Of a DNA stretch of 35,325 bases, positions 15,332-22,785 are shown in pieces. Made by a program: the position numbers and the translations under genes. The notes below the pieces were generated by a model. That model had not been told where the DNA came from, made no database searches, and worked only from the letters and a program-made list of their open reading frames with translations. The first letter of the stretch is position 1, and every line of letters begins with the position of its first letter. Source of the DNA: a virus. The DNA is taken from the IMG/VR virus record IMGVR_UViG_3300044776_000065, positions 1 to 35,325 of that record; one strand, 5' to 3'.

Positions 15332-16129
15332 TTAGCTCCGGACCCGCTCCAGCAAGAGCGCCCGGTTCGCTGTCATAAACTCCAGGGAGCGTGGTGAGCG
15401 GGGGTGCCACTTGTGCAGCAAGCAAAGCCAGTAATTCTTTTGGAGCAGTTCCCATGCTTTGCGGCGGCTGATTTCATCCCGGCAGCGCCAAGTCACGTTA
15501 GTGAGAGTCACGTTGCCGGGCAGTGGCTGGCGCTGAAGCTGGTAGCGCTCCAGCTCAAAGATTTGAAAGTAGTCTTCCCAGCCATACCCTTTGAAACGGG
15601 AGTCGCACCCGCCCAAATCCAAGTAGTCCTGGCGGCGGCAAATGAAATTAGTCCCGGCGGGGCGGAGATAGGAGTTGCTGTAGAAACCCGGGTTTTCCAC
15701 AATCTCCTTATAGCTGCGCTCGGAAAGCGCCTTTGTTTCCAGCAGTTGGGAGCACTTGCGATTGAGGTAAAGCATCCCGCCGTTAAACCACTCCCGCGGG
15801 GCCGCGCGGCCCAGGAGCGGGAGCAGTTCTTCGAAGTAGCGGGGGTTGGGCAGCGTGTCCACATCCAGCTTCATTATCCACTCGGACGTGGCGAGCCTAG
15901 CGCCCTCGTTGTGCCAATGCCCAATGCTTACGGACGTGGGACCCGGCGCTTCGATGATCCACAGGTCCGGATAAGCAGCAAGCTCCGCGGGCGCCTTCTC
16001 CCCCACAAAAAAGAGCAAGTGATTCACCGTCCAGTGTGTCAAGCTGGTGCGGGCCGCGTGCAGCGCCTTCACCCAAACCCGCAGCGCTTCCAGCCTGTTC
16101 CAGACAGGAGTAATGGTTGTAAGAATCAT
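15332..16129 (-). CDS. Glycosyltransferase, galactosyltransferase-C-terminal (GT7C-like)
   Basis: The start was set at ATG 16129 (265 residues), because upstream sequence overlaps the MazG-like gene and the protein proper begins MILTTITPVWNRLEAL. It has a GT-A fold: an N-terminal Rossmann-like strand, the metal-binding DxD in WIMKLDVDTLPNPRYFEEL, and further on LGGCDSRFKGYGWEDYF. The last is the GG-x-D-x-x-x-x-G-x-G-x-E-D signature of Glyco_transf_7C domains that bind the sugar acceptor and donor. It transfers a hexose (probably from a nucleotide sugar) to an unknown acceptor. It closes the glycan cassette next to the protease gene. Confidence 0.85.
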   Translation of the reverse strand: MILTTITPVWNRLEALRVWVKALHAARTSLTHWTVNHLLFFVGEKAPAELAAYPDLWIIEAPGPTSVSIGHWHNEGARLATSEWIMKLDVDTLPNPRYFEELLPLLGRAAPREWFNGGMLYLNRKCSQLLETKALSERSYKEIVENPGFYSNSYLRPAGTNFICRRQDYLDLGGCDSRFKGYGWEDYFQIFELERYQLQRQPLPGNVTLTNVTWRCRDEISRRKAWELLQKNYWLCLLHKWHPRSPRSLEFMTANRALLLERVRS

Positions 16130-16142
16130 TCCGCTTCCGGCG

Positions 16143-16565
16143 TCAGCATTGGCCGTCCGCACCCTCCCGGGCCACTCCCACCTTCCATGCTGCCGGATCT
16201 CCTGACTGGACACCCACCCGCTTGTCCGCACGTCCTTGCGCCTGCGCGTCAGAGTATTTCAATTCTTCGTAGCGCTTGCTCAGCTTAGCAATGTTAGCAT
16301 CCAGCGTCATCTGCCGAGTGATATTTAGCACTTTCCGCAAGCCCTCCAAGTAGAATTCTATATCGCCTAGCTCCTCAATGATGTTCTCCCGGTCGTAGGG
16401 CTTGCGGTAAATAACGTGCTTCTTAATCGCGTCAAACAACTCGCCCGACTCCCCGCAAAGACAGGAGCTCATATGCCAGACGTGAGCATCCTCGGAAGTC
16501 AGGCTGGATAGGATTTGTTCCCCGGGCTTGCACAGGGCCGCTACAAGTTCAGGATGCGTTATCAT
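16143..16565 (-). CDS. MazG-like nucleotide pyrophosphohydrolase
   Basis: A 140-residue all-helical protein. Residues 39-42 (ESGE) and 64-68 (EELGD) give the E-x-x-E ... E-x-x-D metal-binding signature of MazG/all-alpha NTP pyrophosphatases, with a helix IEFYLEGLRKVLNITR and LSKRYEE following as in the family. Such enzymes hydrolyse nucleoside triphosphates (or related alarmones/modified nucleotides) to monophosphates; phage versions are proposed to tune host nucleotide or ppGpp pools. It overlaps the epimerase by 4 bp (16562-16565), so it is expressed as part of the cassette. The C-terminal 35 residues are charged and not part of the fold. Confidence 0.8.
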   Translation of the reverse strand: MITHPELVAALCKPGEQILSSLTSEDAHVWHMSSCLCGESGELFDAIKKHVIYRKPYDRENIIEELGDIEFYLEGLRKVLNITRQMTLDANIAKLSKRYEELKYSDAQAQGRADKRVGVQSGDPAAWKVGVAREGADGQC

Positions 16566-17578
16566 TTTTCCATCTGTTTTTCAATCCACTGATAGGTGTG
16601 TTTGAGCCCCTGCTCCAACGGAGTCAGCGGCTCCCAGCCATAAAGTTTTTGAATCATAGTGTTGTCGCTGCTCCGGCACTGCACACCTCTAGGCGCTAAT
16701 GGATCGTAATGTCGCAATAATCGAACCCCAGCAATCCGCTCCACCAATGTGACTAAATGGTTCACTGTCACTTGCTCCGCACTCCCCAAGTTGATCGGAT
16801 CCAAGTAGGATCCATCCATAATGAGATGGATACCTTTGATGCAGTCCCCTATCCACATAAAGCTCCGAGTCTGCTTGCCGTCACCCCAGATTTCAATCTC
16901 CGAATCCATTTGCTTCTGAAGCTTAGCTAAGATTACCTTGCGGCAGATAGCCGCGGGCGCCTTCTCCCGCCCGCCCCGCCACGTGCCGTAGGGCCCATAG
17001 ACGTTGTGAAGCCGAGCCACACGAGTAGACAGCCCAAAGTCTTCGGAGAAGTGGCGGCACATCCTTTCGCTGAACAGCTTCTCCCAACCGTAACCGTCCT
17101 CCGGACTAGCGGGGTAGGCGTCACTCTCTTTCAAACCGCAATCCAAAATGCTCCGCTGCTTGTCCGCCGCATAGACGCAAGCAGAGGAGGCGTAGAAGTA
17201 TCGTTTCACCTTAGCGTCCCGCGCAGCCATCAGCAAGTGCGTATTGATTAGAACCGATAACATGCAGAGCCCTTTGTTCCTTTCAATGAAACCCATCCCG
17301 CCCATGTCCGCAGCTAAGTTGTAAACCACGTCCATCCCATCCACGGCCTGGTCGCAATGGGACTTGCGCGACAGGTCCAAGGTGTAGTTCTCAGCGTCCG
17401 CAAAAGACTGGTGCCAGTCCCGCACGTATTTGATATCTACAGCCCGCACGTGAACGCCCGGCTGCCCCAGGAAAGACTTCACTAGGTGCCCGCCGATGAA
17501 GCCGCCCGCTCCACACACAAGAATTCTCATAGATATACATTCCTTAAACATTTTCTCCGGCCACGGAGCAGTTTTCAT
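16562..17578 (-). CDS. GDP-mannose 3',5'-epimerase-like SDR enzyme
   Basis: An extended SDR protein. With start ATG 17578 (338 residues) it has AGGAG 4 bases upstream; ATG 17530 (MRILVCGAGGFIGG) is an alternative. Motifs: NAD-binding GAGGFIGG (23-30), NLAADMGGMGF (87-97), SSACVY (131-136, catalytic-type Cys), YGWEK (163-167, Y-x-x-x-K), YGPYGTWRGGREKAPAA (194-210) and WGDGKQTRSF (231-240). These match plant GDP-mannose 3',5'-epimerase closely, block for block. That enzyme converts GDP-D-mannose to GDP-L-galactose (and some GDP-L-gulose). In the phage it would supply an L-sugar donor, most likely to the glycosyltransferases of this cassette. Confidence 0.9.
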   Translation of the reverse strand: MKTAPWPEKMFKECISMRILVCGAGGFIGGHLVKSFLGQPGVHVRAVDIKYVRDWHQSFADAENYTLDLSRKSHCDQAVDGMDVVYNLAADMGGMGFIERNKGLCMLSVLINTHLLMAARDAKVKRYFYASSACVYAADKQRSILDCGLKESDAYPASPEDGYGWEKLFSERMCRHFSEDFGLSTRVARLHNVYGPYGTWRGGREKAPAAICRKVILAKLQKQMDSEIEIWGDGKQTRSFMWIGDCIKGIHLIMDGSYLDPINLGSAEQVTVNHLVTLVERIAGVRLLRHYDPLAPRGVQCRSSDNTMIQKLYGWEPLTPLEQGLKHTYQWIEKQMEK

Positions 17579-17585
17579 CAGTCTC

Positions 17586-18215
17586 CTAGCAGCGGGTGTA
17601 GAACGCATCACCCCACCCGTTGCCGGTCATTTTGACTTCACGCTTTTCAAATCCTTTGAACCCTAAGTAAGAGTTGATCACCGTAGCGGACGGGCAGCCT
17701 TTGTAAAGCTCCCGCTCGTTCACTTCTATGTAGACTTGGTTGAACTGGTTTAATAGCAAGCCCATGCCCTCCAACGCCAGCAGCTCAGCTCCCTGCAAGT
17801 CCACATTCAAAAACCAGCCCGGGCCCACAGTGAGCCCTTCCCGCTTCAGCAACGTATCCACCCGCACCGTAATCATCGGAATCTGCTGCACGTATTTCAC
17901 AGTCGGATGCTCAATAGCGTGGGTCCCAAACTCCAGGAAGCTGGAGGACTGCCCCTCATTGGAAGCCACGTTGAAATCCACCCGCTGCCCGTCCGTATCA
18001 CTTAAGCACCCCAGCAACGCCACAGATCCGGGGTATTTAGCAACGTTCTTTGCGAGGACCGTGTAGACTTTGGGGAGCGCTTCCACCCAAACCACCCGTC
18101 CTACCCGTTGGCGGAGATAAAAGGGCGCCTCCTGCCCGGTATTTCCACCCAGGTGGAGCACGCCCGGAGGGTGCAGCCCATACTTCTTGCACAAGTATTC
18201 GAAGGGAATCAACAT
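17586..18215 (-). CDS. FkbM-family SAM methyltransferase
   Basis: A 209-residue protein. Residues about 18-28 (GVLHLGGNTGQ) are the SAM-binding glycine motif, though the usual acidic residue before it is replaced by His-Leu. VVWVEALPKVYTVLAKNV carries the acidic residue after strand 2, and FLNVDLQGAELLALEGM is the FkbM-type 'D-x-x-G-x-E' motif. YIEVNERELYKGCPS follows. Members methylate hydroxyls on sugars or polyketides. Here the sugar of the phage-made glycan is the likely substrate. It is separated by only 3 bp from the neighbouring methyltransferase and by 7 bp from the epimerase. Confidence 0.85.
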   Translation of the reverse strand: MLIPFEYLCKKYGLHPPGVLHLGGNTGQEAPFYLRQRVGRVVWVEALPKVYTVLAKNVAKYPGSVALLGCLSDTDGQRVDFNVASNEGQSSSFLEFGTHAIEHPTVKYVQQIPMITVRVDTLLKREGLTVGPGWFLNVDLQGAELLALEGMGLLLNQFNQVYIEVNERELYKGCPSATVINSYLGFKGFEKREVKMTGNGWGDAFYTRC

Positions 18216-18218
18216 GGC

Positions 18219-18767
18219 TCATTTCCAAGGGACTTGAAACCAGGCTCCCGCGTCTTCCGTCTTGTCCTCCGGAATCGTGTGAACATCCCAGTGCCGGGGC
18301 AGCGCAAAGTCCAGCACAGCCTGATGGACTCCGTAGCCGGGGTTAAGGTAATCGTGATACGCCATTACGCCTCCGGGCACGAGCTTTGGCAGCCACGCTT
18401 CGCTATCGCGGAGCACAGCATCGTAGGAATGATCCGCGTCAATGTAAACCAAGCGCAGCGTCTTGTTCGGAACCCTGTCCGCCATCTCTACTGAATCCCC
18501 GCGCAGGATCACAGCCCGCTTTTGGTGTGGAGCCGCCACGAACACAGCCTTCCGATAGTTCTGCTCGTGCCAGCCCTCCGGGTTAGCTGCGTCGCCCTTC
18601 TGGGTGGGAACACAAGCCCAGCGGTCCACCATGTAAAGCATGGACAAGTTGATGGGCCACTCCAACATCTCTTTGCTGAAGTTGCCCTCTGCTACTCCTA
18701 TCTCAGCTGCGCCTCCAGCCAAGTATTTAATCAACATCCACAAGTGGCGCCGGTATTGAATTGTCAT
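18219..18767 (-). CDS. Class I SAM methyltransferase (Methyltransf_24 / macrocin-O-methyltransferase-like)
   Basis: A 182-residue protein. AAEIGVAEGNFSKEML (about residues 20-35) is the SAM-binding motif, MVDRWACVPTQKG follows strand 2, and LRLVYIDADHSYDAVLRD contains the D-A-D-H-S-Y metal-binding motif typical of O-methyltransferases of the Methyltransf_24/TylF-like group. GGVMAYHDYLNPGYGV supplies the H-D-Y metal site. The family methylates sugar or catechol hydroxyls in a Mg2+-dependent way. It overlaps the upstream FkbM gene by 4 bp (18764-18767). Confidence 0.85.
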   Translation of the reverse strand: MTIQYRRHLWMLIKYLAGGAAEIGVAEGNFSKEMLEWPINLSMLYMVDRWACVPTQKGDAANPEGWHEQNYRKAVFVAAPHQKRAVILRGDSVEMADRVPNKTLRLVYIDADHSYDAVLRDSEAWLPKLVPGGVMAYHDYLNPGYGVHQAVLDFALPRHWDVHTIPEDKTEDAGAWFQVPWK

Positions 18768-19453
18768 AGTTTCTTAGCAGCCCAAAAGTAAACGCCGTCT
18801 CGCTCGCACGTGTGGGTAGATTCCAAGCAGCTCAGCCCCGCCGCCGTGGCGGACTGCACTTTTATCCGCCCCGCTCCCGACAAAGAGTAGTCGTGCAGTT
18901 CCATGCAGATGTAATCCATCCGCCACAGCACTTGCATGGATTTGGAATCTCCCCAAATCGAATTCTCCCCGCCCTCGCAATCCACCTTCAACAACGATTT
19001 CATTCCCGGCTTCAAGTAAGGGAGAATAAACGTGCTCAGCGTAATGGGCCCCACTGTAGTAGACCGCACGTTAGGAGCATTGACAATTTCCTGGGCGGTG
19101 AATCCCAATCCGGCAGACAAGTAGCTTTCACCCGCTCCGTTAGCGGCTCCGGTGCAGCGGAAGATGACACCCCGGCCCAGGGCTTTGGGAATGAGGATAA
19201 GATTTGAATCCTTAGTGAACTTGCAGAAGTAAAGCAAGTTCTCCGGATGCGGCTCCAGCGCCACGATCAAAGCTTTGGGGAACAGGGTGCGGGCGTAGCG
19301 GCTAAAGATCCCTACGTTGGCGCCCACATCAAAGATGATGTCCGGAACGAACTGGAGTTGCTTGAGACGATACGTGTCGCACGTCACCACCTCTCCGTAG
19401 AGCCCGTGGTAACCTCCGTTGAGTGTCTCCTCTAGTATATTTACTTCTTTCAT
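18764..19453 (-). CDS. FkbM-family SAM methyltransferase
   Basis: A 229-residue protein. IIFDVGANVGIFSRYARTL is the canonical FkbM SAM-binding motif; IVALEPHPENLLYFCKF carries the acidic residue of strand 2, and SLLKVDCEGGENSIWG is the signature 'K-x-D-x-E-G-x-E'. Length and order are those of a single-domain FkbM enzyme. It overlaps both neighbours by 4 bp (ATGA at 18764-18767 and 19450-19453), so it is translationally coupled in the glycan cassette and is probably a sugar O-methyltransferase. Confidence 0.88.
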   Translation of the reverse strand: MKEVNILEETLNGGYHGLYGEVVTCDTYRLKQLQFVPDIIFDVGANVGIFSRYARTLFPKALIVALEPHPENLLYFCKFTKDSNLILIPKALGRGVIFRCTGAANGAGESYLSAGLGFTAQEIVNAPNVRSTTVGPITLSTFILPYLKPGMKSLLKVDCEGGENSIWGDSKSMQVLWRMDYICMELHDYSLSGAGRIKVQSATAAGLSCLESTHTCERDGVYFWAAKKL

Positions 19454-20253
19454 AGCTTTCGCTTCATCCCAAGCTGGTCGATACGTGGAATCTTTACCGT
19501 TGGACTAGGATTAGCTTCTGCCCAATCGTAAGTCGTCGGATCAAAGTCTTTCATACGATCAGCCCACCAATGTCTTCCCAGCTTAGCGAAGCCAGAAAAT
19601 ATAGTCATGCCCTTGCCGATATCACTCTTGTTATCCCGCTGGATAATGCAGCCCGGCACGAAGGCGTAGGTGTAAAGCTCAGGCTGCATTTGGATCATAG
19701 CCCAGTCAATGCCCATGCTCTTATCCAACCAGTAATCCAGCCCCCGCAACACTATATCCACGCTCTCCCGGCGCACGATGTAGGCGTAAGTGCAAAAAGC
19801 TCCATAGGTCCGGATCATACGGGGATCGTCCGTCAGCTCCGCGTCCCGGCCCAAGCCCTCCTTGTGCCACCACGGCGGGTTGACGTGGAACGTGCCGCCC
19901 AGCCACAAGATATCCCAAGGGTGTGTAGAAATAAATAGCTCCATCCAAGCGAGGCGGGCGTGGAAGTCCTGGCAGAAGATCAAGTCGTCCTCCATCACCC
20001 AAGCATGTTTCTTCAAGCGCAGCGCCTCCTCCATGATACGGACCTGGCTAAAGTGGCAGCCGATGGCGCCGGGCGTGCGGTTCTGCATGACGCGCACCCG
20101 TGCCAGGTCTCCTTTGTATTCGGTGGGCAGCATCCCCCGCACGCGCTGGGCTTTTAAGTTCACTTTGTCCAACGCCTCCAGCATAAACTTGAGCCGGTCA
20201 AAGCGGTGATCTAAGTTGACGTAACAGATATGACTTTCGTTGATGAGATTCAT
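19450..20253 (-). CDS. Glycosyltransferase family 25-like protein
   Basis: A 267-residue protein with CYVNLDHRFDRLKFMLEAL (the N-terminal 'Y-x-I-N-L-x-x-R-x-x-R' of GT25), TPGAIGCHFSQVRIMEEAL (the 'G-x-I-G-C-x-x-S-H' motif, here S-Q) and HAWVMEDDLIFCQDF (the acidic E-D-D metal motif). LYTYAFVPGCIIQRDNKSD near the end fits the 'P-x-x-x-Q' element of the family. GT25 enzymes are best known from LPS oligosaccharide galactosyltransferases and eukaryotic collagen galactosyltransferases. Donor and acceptor here are unknown. It overlaps both neighbouring genes by 4 bp. Confidence 0.85.
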   Translation of the reverse strand: MNLINESHICYVNLDHRFDRLKFMLEALDKVNLKAQRVRGMLPTEYKGDLARVRVMQNRTPGAIGCHFSQVRIMEEALRLKKHAWVMEDDLIFCQDFHARLAWMELFISTHPWDILWLGGTFHVNPPWWHKEGLGRDAELTDDPRMIRTYGAFCTYAYIVRRESVDIVLRGLDYWLDKSMGIDWAMIQMQPELYTYAFVPGCIIQRDNKSDIGKGMTIFSGFAKLGRHWWADRMKDFDPTTYDWAEANPSPTVKIPRIDQLGMKRKL

Positions 20254-20765
20254 ACTTCAGCAACTAAAATATCTCCCACAAACTCCGCGGAGTTGACAAA
20301 GGTAATCCGGTAGCGGGGACAGATCGTGAGCAGCGTAGCGGTAACCATTTCTAACTCGGGCAGCTCAACTCCGAACAGCCGCACGTCGTCAATCAATATA
20401 GTATGTTTTAAGTCATGCTGGGAGATAATTTGCAACTCTTCTAACAGCGGGCAGTCTTGGGCATCTCCAGCCCCGCTCCCACACTCGTGGGCGTCCAGCC
20501 AGAATGTGCAGCGGGTCGTGACCGTAGGCAACAGGTCCCGCAGGAACGGGCGCGAGTCCCCGAAGTTGAGGTGGACTTTGTTCATATGTCTCTCAAAGCG
20601 GTGCGAGCACCAGCCTAAATCAAAGGGCGAAAGCTCCACGCTGTGAATACACTTGAACCCAGCGTCCAGCGCAGCCTGGATCCCGTCGCCGTGGTGGCTG
20701 CCCGTTTCAATAAAGACTTGGCTGCGGTAATCCGAGAGGAAAGGCTTGGGCCGGGGAATAGGCAT
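20250..20765 (-). CDS. SAM-methyltransferase-like protein
   Basis: A 171-residue protein. VFIETGSHHGDGIQAALDAG resembles a SAM-binding loop ('E-T-G-x-x-x-G-x-x-I') and IHSVELSPFDLGW the following acidic strand. CTFWLDAHECGSGAGDA and CPLLEELQIISQHDLKHTI then match a small Rossmann protein family found next to FkbM and GT genes in surface-glycan loci. The catalytic role is unproven, and loop substitutions make activity uncertain. It overlaps the GT25 gene by 4 bp (ATGA) and so belongs to the cassette. Confidence 0.7.
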   Translation of the reverse strand: MPIPRPKPFLSDYRSQVFIETGSHHGDGIQAALDAGFKCIHSVELSPFDLGWCSHRFERHMNKVHLNFGDSRPFLRDLLPTVTTRCTFWLDAHECGSGAGDAQDCPLLEELQIISQHDLKHTILIDDVRLFGVELPELEMVTATLLTICPRYRITFVNSAEFVGDILVAEV

Positions 20766-20780
20766 TTCTAGTTCCTCCGC

Positions 20781-21074
20781 TTAACCTGGGCTTCGAACTC
20801 GACCTGGAAGCACTTCAGCTCGGTTCATGCGTTGCATATCCTTCTCTGTCGGATCCTTCCCAGACTCTAGCGAAACTAGGATAGAAGTAAACAAGTGCAG
20901 AGAGCCAGCGAACCACACTTTGCGCATCTCCCGCAATTGCACGTCCGGAAAGCTCTCCATCTTACAGATGATAATAAAAGCTTGCCATCCCGATTCTATT
21001 ATCAAGCCGTCGTCCACTAGCTTTTTAGTCAGCTGCTCCGCCCACGCACGCACTTTTGGATCTACATTAGCCAT
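20781..21074 (-). CDS. Hypothetical phage protein
   Basis: A 97-residue mostly helical protein. ESGWQAFIIICKMESFPDV and QLREMRKVWFAGSLHLFTS resemble a family of small phage proteins of unknown function ('...M-R-x-x-W-F-A-G-x-x-H-L...S-I...'), often found near structural or packaging genes. There are no Cys clusters, membrane segments or catalytic motifs. It is the only gene in the 15.3-22.6 kb block with no link to sugars or methylation, so it may be an older phage gene left between cassette segments. Confidence 0.6.
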   Translation of the reverse strand: MANVDPKVRAWAEQLTKKLVDDGLIIESGWQAFIIICKMESFPDVQLREMRKVWFAGSLHLFTSILVSLESGKDPTEKDMQRMNRAEVLPGRVRSPG

Positions 21075-21114
21075 ACAACATAATCTTAGCTCTGTGCCAA
21101 TCCAAAGCTGTCTC

Positions 21115-21873
21115 TCATTGAAACCAAGAAAGGCGCTCCCAAGTTTCAGGAACTATGTCACCCATGTATAAGTTGGCCCAGCCCGGAGTCAGCCAATGCG
21201 TAGGAATCACAACGCGCTTTAGGGGATTTCTATTCAGCCAGGCTTGCCACCAAGAAAACGTAGACGCGGAACAAATATTGTGCTCGCACCAGGACCCTTC
21301 CACTAAGTCCTGGACTTCATTGCTGCCGCTAGCAAAGCCACAGTCCTTCCGGTTCCCAAACATCTGCTGGCACCACGGAATATCGTCACTGAAGAACTTG
21401 AACTGCATCCCGGGGAACTTGGCCATCGCCGTCTCATACCATTGCTGCGTGACCGTAGGGTGTTTGAAGAGCCCGGCCCGCCGTATCGTCAAGTAGTCAC
21501 CGCGGCGGACGTGGACGGAGACTTGGGGCTCTAGGTGCCACGCAAAGCCCAGCTTCTCAATCACCAAATCCCGATAGTCTTTGAAATACTTTTCGCTCTG
21601 CCAGTAGCCGTCCAGCACAATGTTCCCGCTGCGCCACTCTTCGTGGAAAGGGATCCGCTGATAGCCGTGCCCTTGCTCCTGCGCCTTGCGCAGCATTAAC
21701 TTCGGGTCCCACTTGGGGTTGACGAGGTGCGGCAGGTAGACCGGATTGTCTTTAGCGCTCCGCGTTGTGCTGGGCACCGTAAAGTCCAGCCCGTGTTGCC
21801 AAGCGTAAGCCATCGTGGCGGCCGCCTGGAAAAGGAAGTTCCCCATTCTGCCACAATTCTCGAAAGTCACCAT
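21115..21873 (-). CDS. GT11 family glycosyltransferase (alpha-1,2-fucosyltransferase-like)
   Basis: A 252-residue protein with all GT11 landmarks: CGRMGNFLFQAAATMAYA at the N-terminus (family 'G-x-x-G-N-x-x-F-Q'), VLDGYWQSEKYF (87-97), VSVHVRRGDY (118-127, the H-x-R-R-G-D-Y donor-binding motif), FKFFSDDIPWC (158-168) and HNICSASTFSWWQAWLN (198-214). GT11 enzymes transfer L-fucose from GDP-L-fucose. GDP-L-galactose differs only by the 6-OH, and several fucosyltransferases accept it. Because a GDP-mannose 3',5'-epimerase lies in the same cassette and no fucose synthase is seen in the window, GDP-L-galactose is a plausible donor (inference). Confidence 0.9.
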   Translation of the reverse strand: MVTFENCGRMGNFLFQAAATMAYAWQHGLDFTVPSTTRSAKDNPVYLPHLVNPKWDPKLMLRKAQEQGHGYQRIPFHEEWRSGNIVLDGYWQSEKYFKDYRDLVIEKLGFAWHLEPQVSVHVRRGDYLTIRRAGLFKHPTVTQQWYETAMAKFPGMQFKFFSDDIPWCQQMFGNRKDCGFASGSNEVQDLVEGSWCEHNICSASTFSWWQAWLNRNPLKRVVIPTHWLTPGWANLYMGDIVPETWERLSWFQ

Positions 21874-21877
21874 AAAT

Positions 21878-22576
21878 TCATTTTAGCAGTGAGAGCTTGT
21901 GCTCAATGTTTTGGGCGAGCTTGCCCGTCTTGTGGACGTTCAGTTTGTAATGGGACTTGTCGTGGACCCGGTGGCCGTAGCAAAGCCCGGGGACAAAGTA
22001 AAGGGCGTTGCCTCCCTTCAGCCAATTGTAATTCTGGAACAGGGAATCTGCTGTATGAGGATTTAGAGAACCGTCCCAGACGCGCAAGTATTCATCCCGG
22101 TTGAAGAAATAGTTGGCGGTATTGAGCGCCGTCAGAAAGGAAGTCCGCTTGAGATACTGCGCTACGCTGCCCGCATCCACCCGCAAACCACCCAAGGCGC
22201 GGTAATCAAAGTGGGGCTCAGCAAAGGTGGGGCAGTAAGCGATTTTAGGGTCCCAGAGATCAATGCGGAAGAGTTCATCCAAGTAGGCGGGGGAAAGGAT
22301 GTTGTCTGAATCAAACAGGATCACCCAACCGCCCGCAGCTATCTCCACCGCAATCCGTTTGTTCTTGTAGCAATCCTGATTGTAGAGGTTTTGGTGAATC
22401 CGAACTCTGCTCTCCGACTTGAAGTGGGAAACCATCTGCTCGTAGGATCCGTCCGTGGAGCAGTCATCGGAAATAACGATTTCGGAAATGCGGGGATCGG
22501 ACAGGACTTGGCCGACCGCTTCGAGCAGAAAGTCAAATCGGTTGTAGTGAGTTAGGGCTAGCGTTATCGTCCGCAT
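21878..22576 (-). CDS. GT2-family glycosyltransferase
   Basis: A 232-residue GT-A enzyme from ATG 22576 (a GTG at 22582 is an alternative start). It begins MRTITLALTHYNRFDFLLEA, the GT2 nucleotide-sugar strand; EIVISDDCSTDGSYEQ carries the D-D-x-S-T-D-x-S motif, and WVILFDSDNILSPAYL has the DxD metal site. The C-terminal acceptor region is short. Such enzymes add single sugars to lipid or protein acceptors. It sits 4 bp from the GT11 gene and opens the cassette in transcription order. Confidence 0.85.
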   Translation of the reverse strand: MRTITLALTHYNRFDFLLEAVGQVLSDPRISEIVISDDCSTDGSYEQMVSHFKSESRVRIHQNLYNQDCYKNKRIAVEIAAGGWVILFDSDNILSPAYLDELFRIDLWDPKIAYCPTFAEPHFDYRALGGLRVDAGSVAQYLKRTSFLTALNTANYFFNRDEYLRVWDGSLNPHTADSLFQNYNWLKGGNALYFVPGLCYGHRVHDKSHYKLNVHKTGKLAQNIEHKLSLLK

Positions 22577-22587
22577 ACCCACTTACG

Positions 22588-22782
22588 CTAGGAAAGCGGC
22601 GGGCCAAACACAATAGCAATCGCCTCCTCCTCCGTCTTGCCGCCCGAGTTCATCCAAGCGTCCACCGCCGCCCAGTCCGCCCGCAAGTTGCCCTCCACAC
22701 TGGAAAGCATGTCGGCGTGGAGCGCAGCGTCCTGCTTGACGCCGTCCTTGTCTAAGTAAAACATTTCGTTGCTTTCAGCCAT
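22588..22782 (-). CDS. Small hypothetical protein
   Basis: A 64-residue acidic protein (MAESNEMFYLDKDGVKQDA...) that ends in TEEEAIAIVFGPPLS, 3 bp after the stop of the upstream small gene. No known domain is recognised. The compact arrangement between the MuF gene and the glycosyltransferases suggests it is a genuine gene of the operon rather than a random frame. Confidence 0.5.
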   Translation of the reverse strand: MAESNEMFYLDKDGVKQDAALHADMLSSVEGNLRADWAAVDAWMNSGGKTEEEAIAIVFGPPLS

Positions 22783-22785
22783 AAA

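Noticed and set aside
15404-16288. 294-codon plus-strand frame
   Set aside because: Antisense to the GT7C-like and MazG-like genes, which have clear motifs.
17579-17611. Longer epimerase start at 17611
   Set aside because: It would overlap the FkbM gene end; ATG 17578 has AGGAG just upstream and the SDR fold starts at about 17530.
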